Assembly: GCA_003427395.1 (NCBI GenBank)
Contig: BFEA01000435.1
Location: forward strand, 1,354,538 to 1,386,030
Length of the DNA: 31,493 bases
Source of the DNA: Chara braunii
Taxonomy: Eukaryota > Streptophyta > Charophyceae > Charales > Characeae
Direction of reading: 5' to 3'
The notes under the pieces were generated by a model. It saw only the letters and a program-made list of their open reading frames with translations, was not told the origin of the DNA and ran no database searches. Below, piece by piece: positions 18,078 through 28,310 of this stretch. Made by a program: the position numbers and the translations under genes. Within the stretch, counting starts at the first letter, position 1. Each line of letters begins with the position of its first letter.

Positions 18078-19817
18078 CAATACACTTTGGAATATAACGC
18101 ACAAACGGGATTAAGTAATTGAAACTCCCGATGTGTATTTCGGTAATGAAACATCGAAAATACTTTGGGATATAACGTAGAAACGAGACCAAGTAAATCT
18201 CGAAAAATCCCGAAGTCTATTTCGGTAACGAAACACCGAATACACTTCATGATATAACATAGGAACAAGACCAAGTAAATCCCGAAAATCCCGAAGTCTA
18301 TTTCGGTAGTCTACCGAAAACACTTCGGGATGTAACATGCCAAATCAAATAAAATGACGAAGTAAATCTAAAAAAATCCCGAAGTTTATTTTGGTAATGA
18401 AAAACCAAAAACACTTCGGGATATAACGTAGAAAGTTAACAAGAAACAAGACTAAGCAAATCCCGAAAATCCCGAAGTGTATTTCGATAACGAACCACCA
18501 AAAACACTTTGAGATATAACATAGAAACGAGACTAAGAAACTCCCGAAAATCCCGAAGTATATTTCGGTAATAAAACACTGAAAATACTTCGGGATATAA
18601 CGTAGAAACAAGACCAAGTAAAATCCCAAAAATCCCGAAGTGTATTTCGGTAACGAAACACCGAAAACACGTCGGGATACAATATGCCAGAATGAAAAAA
18701 ATGACTAAGTAAAATCCCGAAAATCCCGAAGTGTATTTCGATATCGAGACACCGAATACACGTCGGGATACAATATGCTATATCAAGAAAAATGACTAAG
18801 TAAAATCCCGAAAATCCTGAAGTGTATTTCAGTAACGAAACATCGAATACATGTCGGGATATAATATGCCACATCGAAAAAAATGACTAAGTAAAATCCT
18901 GAAAATCCCGAAGTGTATTTCANNAACGAAACAACGAATACACGTCGGGATACAATATACCAGATCGAAAAAAATGACTAAGTAAAATGCCAGATCGAAA
19001 AAAAATGACTAAGTAAAATCCCGAAAATCCCGAAGTGTATTTTGGTAACGAAACACCAAATACACGTCGGGATACAATATGGCAGATCGAAAAAAATGAC
19101 TAAGTAAAATCTCGAAAATCCCGAAGTGTATTTCAGTAACGAAACATCGAATACACGTCGGGATACAATATGCCAGATCGGAAAAAATAACTAAGTTAAA
19201 TCCCGAAAATCCCGAAGTGTATTTCGGTAATGAAACACCGAATACACGTCGGGATACAATATACCAGATTAAAAAAAAATGACTAAGTAAAATTCTATAA
19301 TCCCGAAGTGTATTTCGGTAACGAAACACCGAATATACGTCGGGATATAATATGCCAGATCGAAAAAAATGACTAAGTAAAATCGCGAAAATCCCGAAGT
19401 GCATTTCGGTAACGAAACACCGAATACTCGTCGGGATACAATATGCCAGATTGAAAAAAATGACTAAGTGAAATCCCAGAAATCCCGAAGTGTATTTCGG
19501 TAACGAAACACCGAATACATGTCGGGATACAATATGCCAGATCGAAAAAAATGACTAAGTAAAATCCTGAAAATCCTGAAGTGTATTTCGGTAACGAAAC
19601 ACCGAATACACGTCGGGATATAATCTGCCAGATCGAAAAAAATGACTAAGTAAAATCCTGAAAATCGCGAAGTGTGTTTCGCTAACGAAACACCGAATAC
19701 ACGTCGGGATACAATATGCGAGATTGAAGATTTTTCGGTAACGAAACACCGAATACACGTCGAGATATAATATGCCAGATCGAAAAAAATGACTAAGTAA
19801 ATCTTGAAGTGTATTGT
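18078..19817 (-). repeat. Right arm: ~19 copies of the same 91-bp unit, inverted
   Basis: The unit here reads AAAAAAATGACTAAGTAAAA, then TCCCGAAAATCCCGAAGTGT, ATTTCGGTAACGAAACACCG, AATACACGTCGGGATACAAT and ATGCCAGATCG; counted directly this is 91 bp. Read on the minus strand it gives CACTTCGGGATTTTCGGGAT, TTTACTTAGTCATTTTTT and TCCCGACGTG in the same order as the left arm. The T/G run of the left unit is replaced by CGATCTGGCATATTGTA. Copies nearest the centre (18080-18600) are more diverged than the outer ones. Confidence 0.93.
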
Positions 19818-19861
19818 CACTTAATGGATGTGTTTATCTTCAGTATACCATATCTAAGACT

Positions 19862-19911
19862 CTTTTCACTATACATTCGGCGGAATATATAGCCTCCATT
19901 AACCATCTCTC
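19862..19911 (-). repeat. Terminal inverted repeat, right end
   Basis: Read inward on the minus strand, AATGGA and CGCCGAATG occupy offsets 12-17 and 30-38, matching the left terminus. The end abuts the AGCCTTGG duplication exactly. Confidence 0.72.
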
Positions 19912-19919
19912 AGCCTTGG
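19912..19919 (+). repeat. Target-site duplication, right
   Basis: Second copy of AGCCTTGG; E2-A gag resumes immediately after it in step with copy B (GAAGCCCTCCGTAGC at 19920 and 28182). Confidence 0.93.
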
Positions 19920-20039
19920 GAAGCCCTCCGTAGCAATCAGAAAGAATGGGGAAAAAAATCTAAACTACGCATATATCTTCATTGTCAAATGTCTGGGCAT
20001 GTTGTGTAGGACTGTTATAGACTGCAGGGAAACAAGTAA
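19920..20039 (+). pseudogene. gag: E2-A gag, 3' part with degraded zinc knuckle
   Basis: This resumes gag in the frame starting GAA at 19920. It encodes a Lys-rich segment and the remains of a CCHC knuckle; copy B has CLHCQKPGHAVQDC here. In A the first Cys is Tyr (IYLHC) and a codon before the last Asp-Cys is TAG (20007; CAG in B), so the RNA-binding motif is destroyed. The TAA at 20037 directly follows the frameshift heptamer plus one codon and is likely the native gag stop. Confidence 0.85.
20027..20033 (+). promoter_or_regulatory. Candidate -1 frameshift site, E2-A
   Basis: G GGA AAC lies in gag phase (GGA 20028, AAC 20031). A -1 slip gives the pol frame, which is closed upstream by TAG at 20018; the overlap is thus only 20021-20039. 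A stem-loop follows at 20045-20070 (GTAG, bulged A, GGAGT paired with ACTCC-CTAC, 7-base loop), identical to copy B. Confidence 0.75.
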
Positions 20040-23000
20040 AGGGCGTAGAGGAGTCTTCAACACTCCCTACAACAAGGGAAGCTGGAACATCAATTGCAGG
20101 CCCCTTTGATGAGCCTGAATCTGATCAACAGCCCACTCTTGAAGCCCGGAGTGACGTTGAATCTAAGGCTGCCGCAAGTCATGTGCTTTACACGGAGCCT
20201 TGGGAGAAGTCTAGGGAAGTTGACTTCCACGCTCACATGGAACACAGGTTGCAGCTCAAGCAGCAACGCCGTGTTCAAGGGAGTGTGGAGCTAACCTAAT
20301 TTAAACTGCTTATTAACCGTCGATACATCCGCGTGCTAATTGGCATTGGTTCAACCACTACTTTCTTTTCTCCTAACGCGATTCATAAGGCGGGTCTGGG
20401 AATGAAGCAAGTGGAATTGCAGAATCCTTGTCAGACCCAGGTGGGCAACCAAGAGGTTATCACCTCTACACATGCTGTCAAAGGTGTGCGCGTCACCTTT
20501 GACAAGGAGCGCACTGTCACACATGAGCTCAACTTCTATATCATGCACAAGTGTCCGTGCGACGCGGTCATTGGCTTGGGCTGGTTAAAGGCCCATTGCC
20601 TAAGGACCACGTGGGCGGACAACTAGTTCGTGGTGCGTGATGCCAAGGGGAACGAGCGTACCGTCCTATTTGATCAGACGCGCGAGTCCCCTGTGACTCT
20701 TCTAAGTGCAACCAAATTCTGCAAATCAGTGCGCAGGCGCAAGGAGATTGAGTATGTTTATGTAGCTTTTGTAAAGCCTATCCATGTGCCTTCTACTTTT
20801 GCTGCATTTTCTACCTCGGTAAATAACTCTACTTCTACCACCTCTACTTCTATTCCATCTACTTCTATTGTGAATAATCCCTCTACTTCTTATCCAAATA
20901 CTTTAAATCCGGTTGTAATCGCTGTAAATTCTCGAACTGGTTTTCTTTCTCCTGATGAAGATGATCCTCCACTGGAAGTCCCAACAAACATTCGCCAACT
21001 ATTACATCGATTTCCTGAAGTTTTGGCCGAACCATGTGGAGTTCCCGAGCGTCCGGTCAAACACAAAATCGAGATAATAGAGGGGAGTGTTCCTCCAAAC
21101 GGTTGCGTCTACCGTATGGGACAAGGCGGGTTGGAGGAGTTGAGAAGCCAGATTGATGATATGATTGACAGGGGATGGATAAGGCCTAGTGAGTCTGAGT
21201 TCAGTGCACCTGTCCTGTTTTTGCCAAAGAAAGGAGGCAAACTCCGGATGTGTATTGACTATCATGGCCTTAATTGGATCACCAGAAATAATGTTTACCC
21301 TTTGCCTCGCATATATGATTTGCTAGATGCGGCAGGTGGGTGCAAGATCTTCTCCAAGATCGACCTCAAATTTGGCTACCACCAGATTGAAGTTGATCCG
21401 AGTGACCAGCGCAAGACTGCATTCAAAACACGCGATAGGCTGTACGAGTTCATCGTTATGCCCTTCGGTCTTACAAATTCACCCACCACATTTCAGTGCC
21501 TCATCGACAAGGTGCTTCGCCATCAATTCAACAGGTTTGTGGTTGTGTACCTTAACGATATCGTGATCTCCAGCAAAACCATAGAAGAGCACCTCAAGCA
21601 CCTTGAGGAAGTTTTGCAGGTCCTCAAGGAGGCGCAACTGCACCTCAACTTATAGAAATCTGAGTTTGGAAGGGACAACGTCATCTATTTTGGACACCGG
21701 TTGTCTGCAAACGGCCTTGAGCCGGAGGCAACCAAAGTTGAGGTCATCCGAACTAGCCTCAACCGGCAAACGTACGCGAACTGCGTTCTTTTCTTGGTCA
21801 GGCCTCGTATTAATGCATGTTTGTGGCCAAATTCTCTGTCATTGCTCACCCTCTCTCAAGACTAACCAGCAAGAATGTTGCCTATGCATGGTGTGTAAAG
21901 TGTGAGACTGGGTTCCAAGCCTTGAAAGAGGCATTGGTGAGTCATCATGTGCTTCGCATTGCAGATCCCAACCTCACTTTTGTAGTCACTACAGATGCGA
22001 GCCAGTTTGGGATTGGGGTGGTGCTGCAACAAGATGATGGTGATGGACTGTGTCCGCTCGAATATTACAGCAAACACATGCCCAACCACAAGGTAGCTAC
22101 CTCCTCATGAGCTCTACGCCTTGCGTGAGGCGCTCACACATTGGAAACACTACCTCTTGGGTCGGCACTTCAAGGTCTACTCGGATCACCAGACCTTGCA
22201 GTGGATTAAGACACAAACTGATCTCTCGCCTGCTCTGACCCGCTGGTTGCATGACATTGACGTGTACAATTTTGAATTGAAACATAAGAAAGATTGTTAT
22301 AATCGCGTTACTATTGCTTTGTCGCATCACCCTGAGTTTCTGACTTGCCTTGTGGGTTCGTATGACCTCCGAAGGAAACTGAAGGAAGATCTGGTCGAAC
22401 ACACTGCCAAGGATCCGGACCTTAGCCCCTTCCTTGAGCAGCTCAAGGCTGACCCCAACAGTCAGCCTGATTTTCATGAGTGCGAGGATCTTGTATTCCG
22501 CTGAAATGGAAAATTTCATCGTTTGTGTGTGCCCAACCATGCGTCTCTCCGAACTCATTTCTTGGATTTGGCACATGGTCGGAGTAGACATTTCCGCTTT
22601 GAGAAGACTTATGGAAGTCTTCTACATCAGTTTGATTGGCCAGGAATGAAAGGATCTGCTCAGAAATTTATTGTTAAACGTCAGGTATGTCAAAGAACCA
22701 AGGTCCATAGGCATAAGCCTTATGGCCTGCTGAGACCCCTCCCCATTCCTGATGGACCCGGTGAGTTGATTTCCATCGACTTCACGGACATGGGAAAGGT
22801 GAGTGAGGCAGGAAGTTCACAAGTCATGGTCATCGTGGACCACTTCTCCAAATTTTTAAACTTGATTCCTTTCCCTCCCCATGCCCCAACTGAACTTGTC
22901 ATCGAAGAATTCCATCAGCAGTACATTCTGCAGTTTCGTGTCCCGAAAACTATTGTGAGTGATCGGGACANCTGATTCATCAGNAAAGATTGGAAGGACT

Positions 23001-23687
23001 TTACCTCNCAAATCTATGACATTAAACTGAACAAGACTTNTGGTCGANACCNNGAANCCANTGGTTTGGNNGAGGAGATCAACCAGACTNTCATCCAACT
23101 ACTTCGCNCGTTGATTGTTCCNNATNAGAACACGTGGGANAAGGAGCTGCACAAAGTGAAGGGANTGTATAACAACTNCATCCACTCTGCAACCGGCGTG
23201 ACACCAAACCAGTTGCAATATGGATGGCCGATGCGTAATCCCCTCTCCTATCTGTTCCCTGAACGGTCACCTGGTCTGATGCCCGACATGCCTGGCTACA
23301 ATGCCAAGTATGCACGCTTGCTCAAAGCTGTTATTGCAGCCATGAACAAGCGTCAGCATGCCATGAGCAAACGTGCTAACAAGTTGCGCAAAGAAGAAAA
23401 ATTCAAAGAAGGGGATTATGTTTGGGTAAAAATGTCTGAGTTTTCTGATGAACATGTCATATCACGCAAACTTCTTCCATTGTACTATGACCCTTGGCAG
23501 ATTCTGAAGGTGATTGGCGTGCCTCCTCAAACTCCTTCCTTGTACTATGGCCCTTCATATGTGATTGACGTGCCTCCTCAACTGCGCACATATCCGGTCT
23601 TCCATGCGTCCAAACTGTTTCCACACATTGATGATGAGACGTTTCCCTTCTGAGACCTTATGATACCTCGCCCTATCGACGACGGTC

Positions 23688-23837
23688 ATGAGATAGACAA
23701 AATCATTTCTCACGAGGGAAGAAGGAGGAATAGACAGTACAGGGTTCACTTCCTCTAGCACCCGTTGACTGAGTTCTTCTGGATCGACCGCAAAGAGCTG
23801 CTAAAGAGTGCTCCCCGTGTTGTGAACGCTTATGAAT
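23688..23837 (+). pseudogene. Chromodomain at the C-terminus of E2-A pol
   Basis: HEIDKIISHEGRRRNRQYRV followed by HFL, HPLTEFFWIDRKELL matches the chromodomain pattern: an aliphatic/acidic start, Lys-Ile-Ile, basic RRR, Tyr-x-Val, a turn, then a Trp and a C-terminal helix. In chromoviruses this domain tethers integrase to modified histones and steers insertion. Here it lies after a TGA (23651) and contains a TAG (23757). The first aromatic-cage positions appear altered (Tyr/Trp positions occupied by His and Phe), so binding may differ; this is inference. Confidence 0.72.
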
Positions 23838-23977
23838 GACAGATCGATGAGGGACAGACTTCTAAATTTGTTGCGACCATGACTCCTCACGGAGTTACTC
23901 TCTCCTTCTTATTTACTCTTATGACGCATTTTGTGCCAACTCTGAATGAGTTACTCGCTCGAAGGGACCTCGCTCTT

Positions 23978-23990
23978 GAGAGGGGGCTAA
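23978..23990 (+). promoter_or_regulatory. E2 polypurine tract
   Basis: GAGAGGGGG (23978-23986) lies four bases before the LTR start and would prime plus-strand synthesis. It falls inside the last codons of pol. Confidence 0.88.
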
Positions 23991-24204
23991 TGTAACGACC
24001 CGCCAAAAACACAGACTGAGAACACTGCTGGTTTCTGGGATTTGCTGCTGGAGGAATGCCTTGCTGAAATTCCCGCATTCCGCTGTGATTTCCATGTCTG
24101 TGTGTGTGCGTGCCTGCTGGTTTGCATGCCTGTCTGAGTGCTTGTTGGTTGAAGGGCCCCTCAGGGCCGGTACTTACCTGTGGCCGTGACTTTGAGGGTT
24201 GCAG

Positions 24205-24415
24205 GGGGAAAACACTCAAGTCGCGGGGTAGGCCCACAACACTTAGGACAGCGGGGAAAAACACTTAAGTAGCACGTAGGCCGGTACCACTCAAGTAGTG
24301 GTAGGGGTGTCGGGTACTGGAGGCCGAGCAGAAGAAGACAAAAGTTGGCATTTTTAGAGGCCCAGTAGCGGTAGGATAGCGGTAGGCCGGTACCAGTCCA
24401 AGTAGCCCGGGTCTA
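24205..24415 (+). repeat. U3 subrepeats in the E2 LTR
   Basis: Related words recur: GGGAAAACACTCAAGT, GGGAAAAACACTTAAGTAG, CCACTCAAGTAGTGG, CAGTCCAAGTAGCCC, and GCGGTAGG(A/C) with GGCCGGTACCA. They are spaced about 40-60 bp. Such repeats in U3 often act as promoter elements in retrotransposons; that role is inference here. Confidence 0.55.
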
Positions 24416-24532
24416 GGGCTTGGAGGGAGGTTAGTAGAGCCTGCAATGATTTTCCCTCCGAAAGGGAGGAGGTATCGGTTGTTGGGAGGCCGCTCGGCCT
24501 AGGAAGTCACTGCCCAGGAGGCCGCTAGGCCG

Positions 24533-24539
24533 CTATATC
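24533..24539 (+). promoter_or_regulatory. Possible TATA box in the E2 LTR
   Basis: TATATCT in GGCCGCTATATCTCGAGG lies in the middle of the LTR after the subrepeats; the reverse LTR keeps it as AGATATAG at 555-562. It is only a sequence resemblance and no transcription start is known. Confidence 0.25.
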
Positions 24540-25294
24540 TCGAGGAAGAGCAAAAAGCTCTTCCTTATTTGCGGTGTGCAAGGATTGGCGAGATGCTGCT
24601 GGAGCGCAGCGCTGGACTGAAGCAACGCTACTTGGAGGTGAAGGGCCGCTGGAGCTCAGCCTGGCTATGGCGAGCACTCCAGCTTGACGAGGAGGAAGAA
24701 GGGGGCATAGTAGGAGAGTGGCGGGGCACCTACCTGGCTATGGTAGACACCATCTTCATCACCTTGTTGGGCACTGCATCTGGAAGGCCCCAGTTGGGGT
24801 AGTTCGGCACTAGGGGAAGCTCGAGGCAAAGGCAGGCATAGCGGACCAAGTCAGCAGCGGCATAGCTGCTTTGAGTGCTCCTTTGGACATCAGGGCAAGG
24901 CCCTCATTAGTCCGTCATAGCCTATGCATGAGAGAGGAGGCTGAAGGAGGGAAACCATAGCTATGGTCGACTGGTTGTGGTCGTTGTTGTTGTTTGTTGA
25001 GTGAGTCAGCAGTAAGAGGGAACTTCGGATATTGATTCAAGTTCATCCATTCATTGTTATTATTATTATTGAGAGAAAAATACGATTGGTGAAAAGAAGG
25101 GGGAGGAGGAAGGTGGAGAGAGAAGGGGGGATTGTCATTGGTCTTGCTGGTGTACTTCTTTTTTTTCTTCTTCTTCGTCTTTACCTCTCCTCTGGTGTTT
25201 ATCTCTTTGCAAGTGCTTTCATTTCTTTCGCAATTGGGTGGCATTGTCTTTCATTGTGAATTCGCACTTGGGAAATGACCAAGATCGTAACAAT

Positions 25295-25306
25295 TGGTAT
25301 CGGAGC
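25295..25306 (+). promoter_or_regulatory. E2 primer-binding site
   Basis: TGGTATCGGAGC, two bases after the LTR, is the same tRNA-Met-type primer site variant as in E1 (6099-6110). Confidence 0.87.
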
Positions 25307-26647
25307 GGACTTACTTGCTGGCGAGAGGTGTTAGTCACCCTAAACCTAATTCCGAATTAGGTCAGGGTTAACCTAACTTCGGATTAGGGTTGCAAGTTAG
25401 GGTTAAGTGGGGCAGTGAGGTATGTGGATACTGCCCCCACCTTGTTAGGTCATGTAGGGTCGACATTGGACCTGACCAGGTTGACTGAGTGAATGGATGG
25501 GGTGGCGGAACACAAAGAAGGCTGATTGGAGTAAGCGAGAGGGAGTGAAGAGTGAGAGGTAGTCGCACCTAGAATCTGCACTTCAAGAAGACATTGAGTG
25601 ACTTTTGGGTTTCCCCTCAAGAGGGAGACTTGATCGGAGGCTGCCATATCTGCATCGGATTGCTGCAAGTTGCTACTTTGGTCTTCAGACATCGACAGGG
25701 GATCCGACTTTGCAACAGGGGTGTAGGAAGGCCCTCTTAGTTATGCTAGGACACTTCGTGTAGTGGTAGCTAGGGGTCAGGAGGACTTATGAGAGAGGGG
25801 GGTGACTTGTTATCCATCTTGGGAGGTCGGGCCTCACAAGTAAGTGTCGTGTGACCTGGGTATGCCCGTGGGGGGTTGCTTGGTACTTCATGGCGTGTTG
25901 GGGGTGTGCTGGGTTCTCTTCCTCTTCTCTGCGGTCTTGGTTGTGTGTGTGAGCATGTGGATTGCTTTCTCACCTGATGGATGGATGGATGATGTATCTA
26001 CTCTAAATGACATATCTTTCTACGGTGCATTGTCTTTTCATTTCTGAACGGCTGTAGGGGTAAGTTCTTGCTGAAAGTTGTCTTTTCCTTTTGAGTACGG
26101 TAGAGGCAGTTTGGGACCGACTTGGTACACCTATCATGTTGGTCCTGGTCCACGACCTACTTGGGACCCCTCGGGACCCAGTGGGACCAGGCCCAACGGG
26201 ACAGGACCTTTTGGGCCCAAATCTGTTGCCGCTTGTGCATCTCTTTGATGCGCTGAAGTTGGGGGACATACGACAAGCAAGGGTATTCCTTTCAAGGGGA
26301 TCTTGACTGGTCTTACCGCCTGTTATCGCATACTGCCCCGCGTTTGGCTTAGCGATCGTCTGCACCCCTCGAAATCTCCATTGCTGCAGTTAGTTTTCTT
26401 CGGCTGACTTATTGTGATGCATGTCCCTTGTCAGGTTAGACAAGAGGGGATCTCCAGCTGATCTGATCGGGCCCGTTCTCTAAGTCAGTCGTCTCTTCCG
26501 TTTTATTTTTTTAGTTATTTATTTATTTATTTATTCTTTTTCCGCTGCGTTCCATTTTCTGAGTCCAAATGAATTGCCGTTATGGCTAGGAGTTCTACCT
26601 TCTTCTCTGTGTGAACTTTCTGATTGTTTCTTTCATCTGAACTATCT
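25307..26647 (+). other. E2-B untranslated leader
   Basis: The leader is about 1340 bp. Its second part (25857-26647) matches 11507-12296. The first part (25307-25856), unique here, contains repeats of the words CTAACTTCGGATTAGGGTT and CCTAATTCCGAATTAGG near 25335-25400. No protein is recognised. Confidence 0.75.
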
Positions 26648-28310
26648 ATGTCCGGTATCGAGACGCGTGCGCAGACAGCGAGAAGAGAAGAAAGGGAGAG
26701 AGAGGGTGTTCTGTTTGAGAGTGTGAGGAGGGGCAAGAGGAGTGTTCGTCCAAACGTGAGGAGCGAGCGGAACCCTCTTGAGAGATCTACTGACACCCCT
26801 TCCTCCAGCAGGGCACACATCACATATGCCCAATGGCAGGCCATGTTGAACGCTGCGGACGAGGTTGGGAAGCCGTTCTTTCATAAGCTTTATGATGATG
26901 CATAGCAGAGGGAAAGAGAGGCAGAGGCAGCAACCAGAGCCACAAGTATAGCTGCTTAGGTGACCCTCCTTCAGGTCCCGAAAGCCAATGCTGACCGGTT
27001 CCAGGAGAGGCTGGCTGCTGCCGTAGTAGCGTTGATTCAACTGCGGAACTTGGAAGACCTTGAGTCCCGTGTAATAGCGCTCGAGCAGCGAAACCAAGAG
27101 CCGCAAGCAGAGATAATCAGCCTTAAACAGTCCCAACTGTCTTCCCCCCGCCCTCCTAACCCTCGACCTGCTGCAGTCCCAGTCTCTCAACCCAACACAG
27201 TACTCTTGGCAAAGGCAAGTGGAACTGTTATGAGGGCAGGATGCGGTGCCAGCTCCTCAAGCGGCGGCACCGGCAGTTCTGCACTAGTCATAGTCCCAAA
27301 TGCAGGGACATCAGCCCAAACGCCACAGTCCCTACTGGCGTTCAGTACAGCGGTCCCATGGTGGACAAGCGGGCGGCCACGCTGCCGTCCAAGTACGATA
27401 GAAAAGTAGACATTACTTCTTGGATTAGTTCCATGTGGTCATACTTCGAGGTTATGCGGACACCGCAAGAAGACCGAAATATGACCATGGGGACTAATAC
27501 CGAGTCCGCCGTACGGAATCACATTGAGCTCCAAGTTGTTGCTGCAGGCTATGAACGAATAGACCTGACTGAATGGCTGAAGGTAACCCCAGTTCGCACC
27601 CTTGAGGACCTTCTCCTCGCACTGTACCAAGGCAAGCATGTTGCGCTCAAGGCTAGGCTGAAGCTTGAGGCCCTCAAGGGTCAAACATGGAGGTCCTCCA
27701 TGCAAGCTTTGGGAATCACTGACGTGTCTTCTATGGATGTAGTCATGGAAGTGGTCCCTAAAGAATATCTCTCCCTGTTGGCACTCAAACACCATACCAC
27801 CTGGCGAGAGCTCTTGACGGATCTAGTCAACCTAGAGGCCAAGGACCTCACCAGGTGGAAAAAGGTGTCCGCTGCAGGTGGGAAACCACAACGCAAGCGG
27901 TTTGGAAGCAGCAACCAGCTTGCCCTGCATGAACATCGGGAGGCTGAGGATCAGTCCTATGCGGATGATCTGTCTCTTGATGACGATCTACGGACTCCGA
28001 TATGGGCTATTCTACATCAGCCATTGAGTCTGACGTGAACGAAGACGAGAAACTTAACGTGATTAAAAAATCTGCTTCAAACAAGAGGCCTAACCGTAAT
28101 TCGGGTAAGGAAACTGTTGTCCACCTCCCCAGGAATGCAAGGATCCCTGAGAAGCCGGAGGATGCACCTACCAAGCCTTGCGAAGCCCTCCGTAGCAGTT
28201 AAAAAGAATAGGAAAGAAGATCTAAACTGCGCATATGCCTGCATTGTCAAAAGCCTGGGCATGCTGTGCAGGACTGTTATAGACTGCAGGGAAACAAGCA
28301 AAGGGCGTAG
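26648..28310 (+). pseudogene. gag: E2-B gag (broken)
   Basis: The start is the ATG at 26648 (MSGIETRAQT), equivalent to 12297 in copy A. Domains run as in A: coiled coil (LEDLESRVIALEQRNQ), Pro/Ser linker, capsid-like domain (SWISSMWSYFEVM, LTEWLKVTPVRTLEDLLLAL), acidic tail, and a complete CCHC knuckle at 28236-28277 (CLHCQKPGHAVQDC). Breaks are TAG 26902, TAG 26957 (CAG in A), a one-base loss in an A-run near 27318, a 4-base loss near 27990, TAA 28200 (CAG in A) and TAG 28209 (TGG in A). A 39-base in-frame segment of copy A is missing near 27709. The frame ends at TAG 28308. Confidence 0.9.
28289..28295 (+). promoter_or_regulatory. Candidate -1 frameshift site, E2-B
   Basis: G GGA AAC in gag phase (GGA 28290, AAC 28293); a -1 slip enters the pol frame (GGG AAA CAA GCA). 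The pol frame is closed upstream by TAG 28280 and gag ends at TAG 28308. An 11-base spacer leads to a stem: GTAG 28307-28310, bulged A, GGAGT 28312-28316, loop CTTCAAC, ACTCC 28324-28328, CTAC 28329-28332. Confidence 0.77.

Larger units (their letters stand above)
13874..19911. mobile_element. Foldback-like DNA transposon inserted in E2-A gag
   Basis: The 6038-bp insert is bounded by an exact 8-bp direct duplication and is absent from copy B. Its ends form imperfect terminal inverted repeats. Inside these lie two long arms made of the same ~91-bp unit in opposite orientation (left 14065-15285, right 18078-19817). The middle (15286-18077) holds an assembly gap, AG/CT/TA microsatellites, a tRNA-like sequence and a hairpin unit. 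I find no transposase or other recognisable protein, so it would be non-autonomous or have lost its coding part. Inverted arms of tandem repeats are the hallmark of foldback elements; the 8-bp duplication would also fit hAT-type chemistry. Family assignment is inference. Confidence 0.82.
20042..23995 (+). pseudogene. pol: E2-A pol: protease, RT, RNase H, integrase, chromodomain (broken)
   Basis: The full chromovirus order is visible. In protease the active-site Asp is Gly (IGIGSTT, codon 20342; GAC in copy B). A Ser/Thr-rich linker (about 20800-20930) precedes RT, which has RMCIDYHGLN and, at the catalytic box, YLNDIV with Asn at 21554 where copy B has Asp. RNase H (TTDASQFGIG near 21990, DHQTL near 22187) is interrupted by an 8-base deletion near 22107. 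Integrase has the His-His-Cys-Cys finger with the first Cys changed to Arg (KRQVC), catalytic Asp codons at 22778 and 22961, and Glu at 23072. Undetermined bases cluster at 22971-23180. A GPY/F-like segment and a chromodomain follow. Stops include 20297, 20624, 21653, 21754, 21811, 22502, 22972, 23651, 23757 and one near 23836. The frame ends with TAA inside the LTR (23993). Confidence 0.9.
11507..25292 (+). mobile_element. Element E2 copy A: chromodomain Ty3/gypsy element, 5'-truncated and interrupted
   Basis: Copy A shares leader, gag and pol with copy B (25293-31387). It starts partway into the leader at TATGCCCGTGGG (compare 25860), lacking its 5' LTR and primer site. Gag is split by a 6038-bp insert at 13874-19911. 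Pol then runs through protease, RT, RNase H, integrase and a chromodomain to a polypurine tract and the LTR 23991-25292. Multiple stops and frameshifts, plus changed catalytic residues, show it is not functional. Confidence 0.92.
23991..25292 (+). mobile_element. E2 LTR shared by copies A and B
   Basis: The LTR begins TGTAACGACC and ends GATCGTAACA, so its termini form a short inverted repeat (TG...CA, extended to TGTAACGACC against TGTTACGATC). It is 1302 bp. A polypurine tract precedes it and a primer site follows it, so one LTR is the 3' LTR of copy A and the 5' LTR of copy B. The first half contains subrepeats around CACTCAAGTAG and GGTAGGCCGGTACCA (24205-24415). The fragment at 1-1143 and the fragment at 31388-31493 belong to the same family. 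Confidence 0.93.

Noticed and set aside
14065-19817. CRISPR array
   Set aside because: Units are contiguous ~91-bp repeats without unique spacers, and the context is eukaryotic retroelements.
18053-19820. Minus-strand frames with YPDVYSVFRYRNTLRDF-like repeats
   Set aside because: The same 91-bp unit read on the other strand; artefact.
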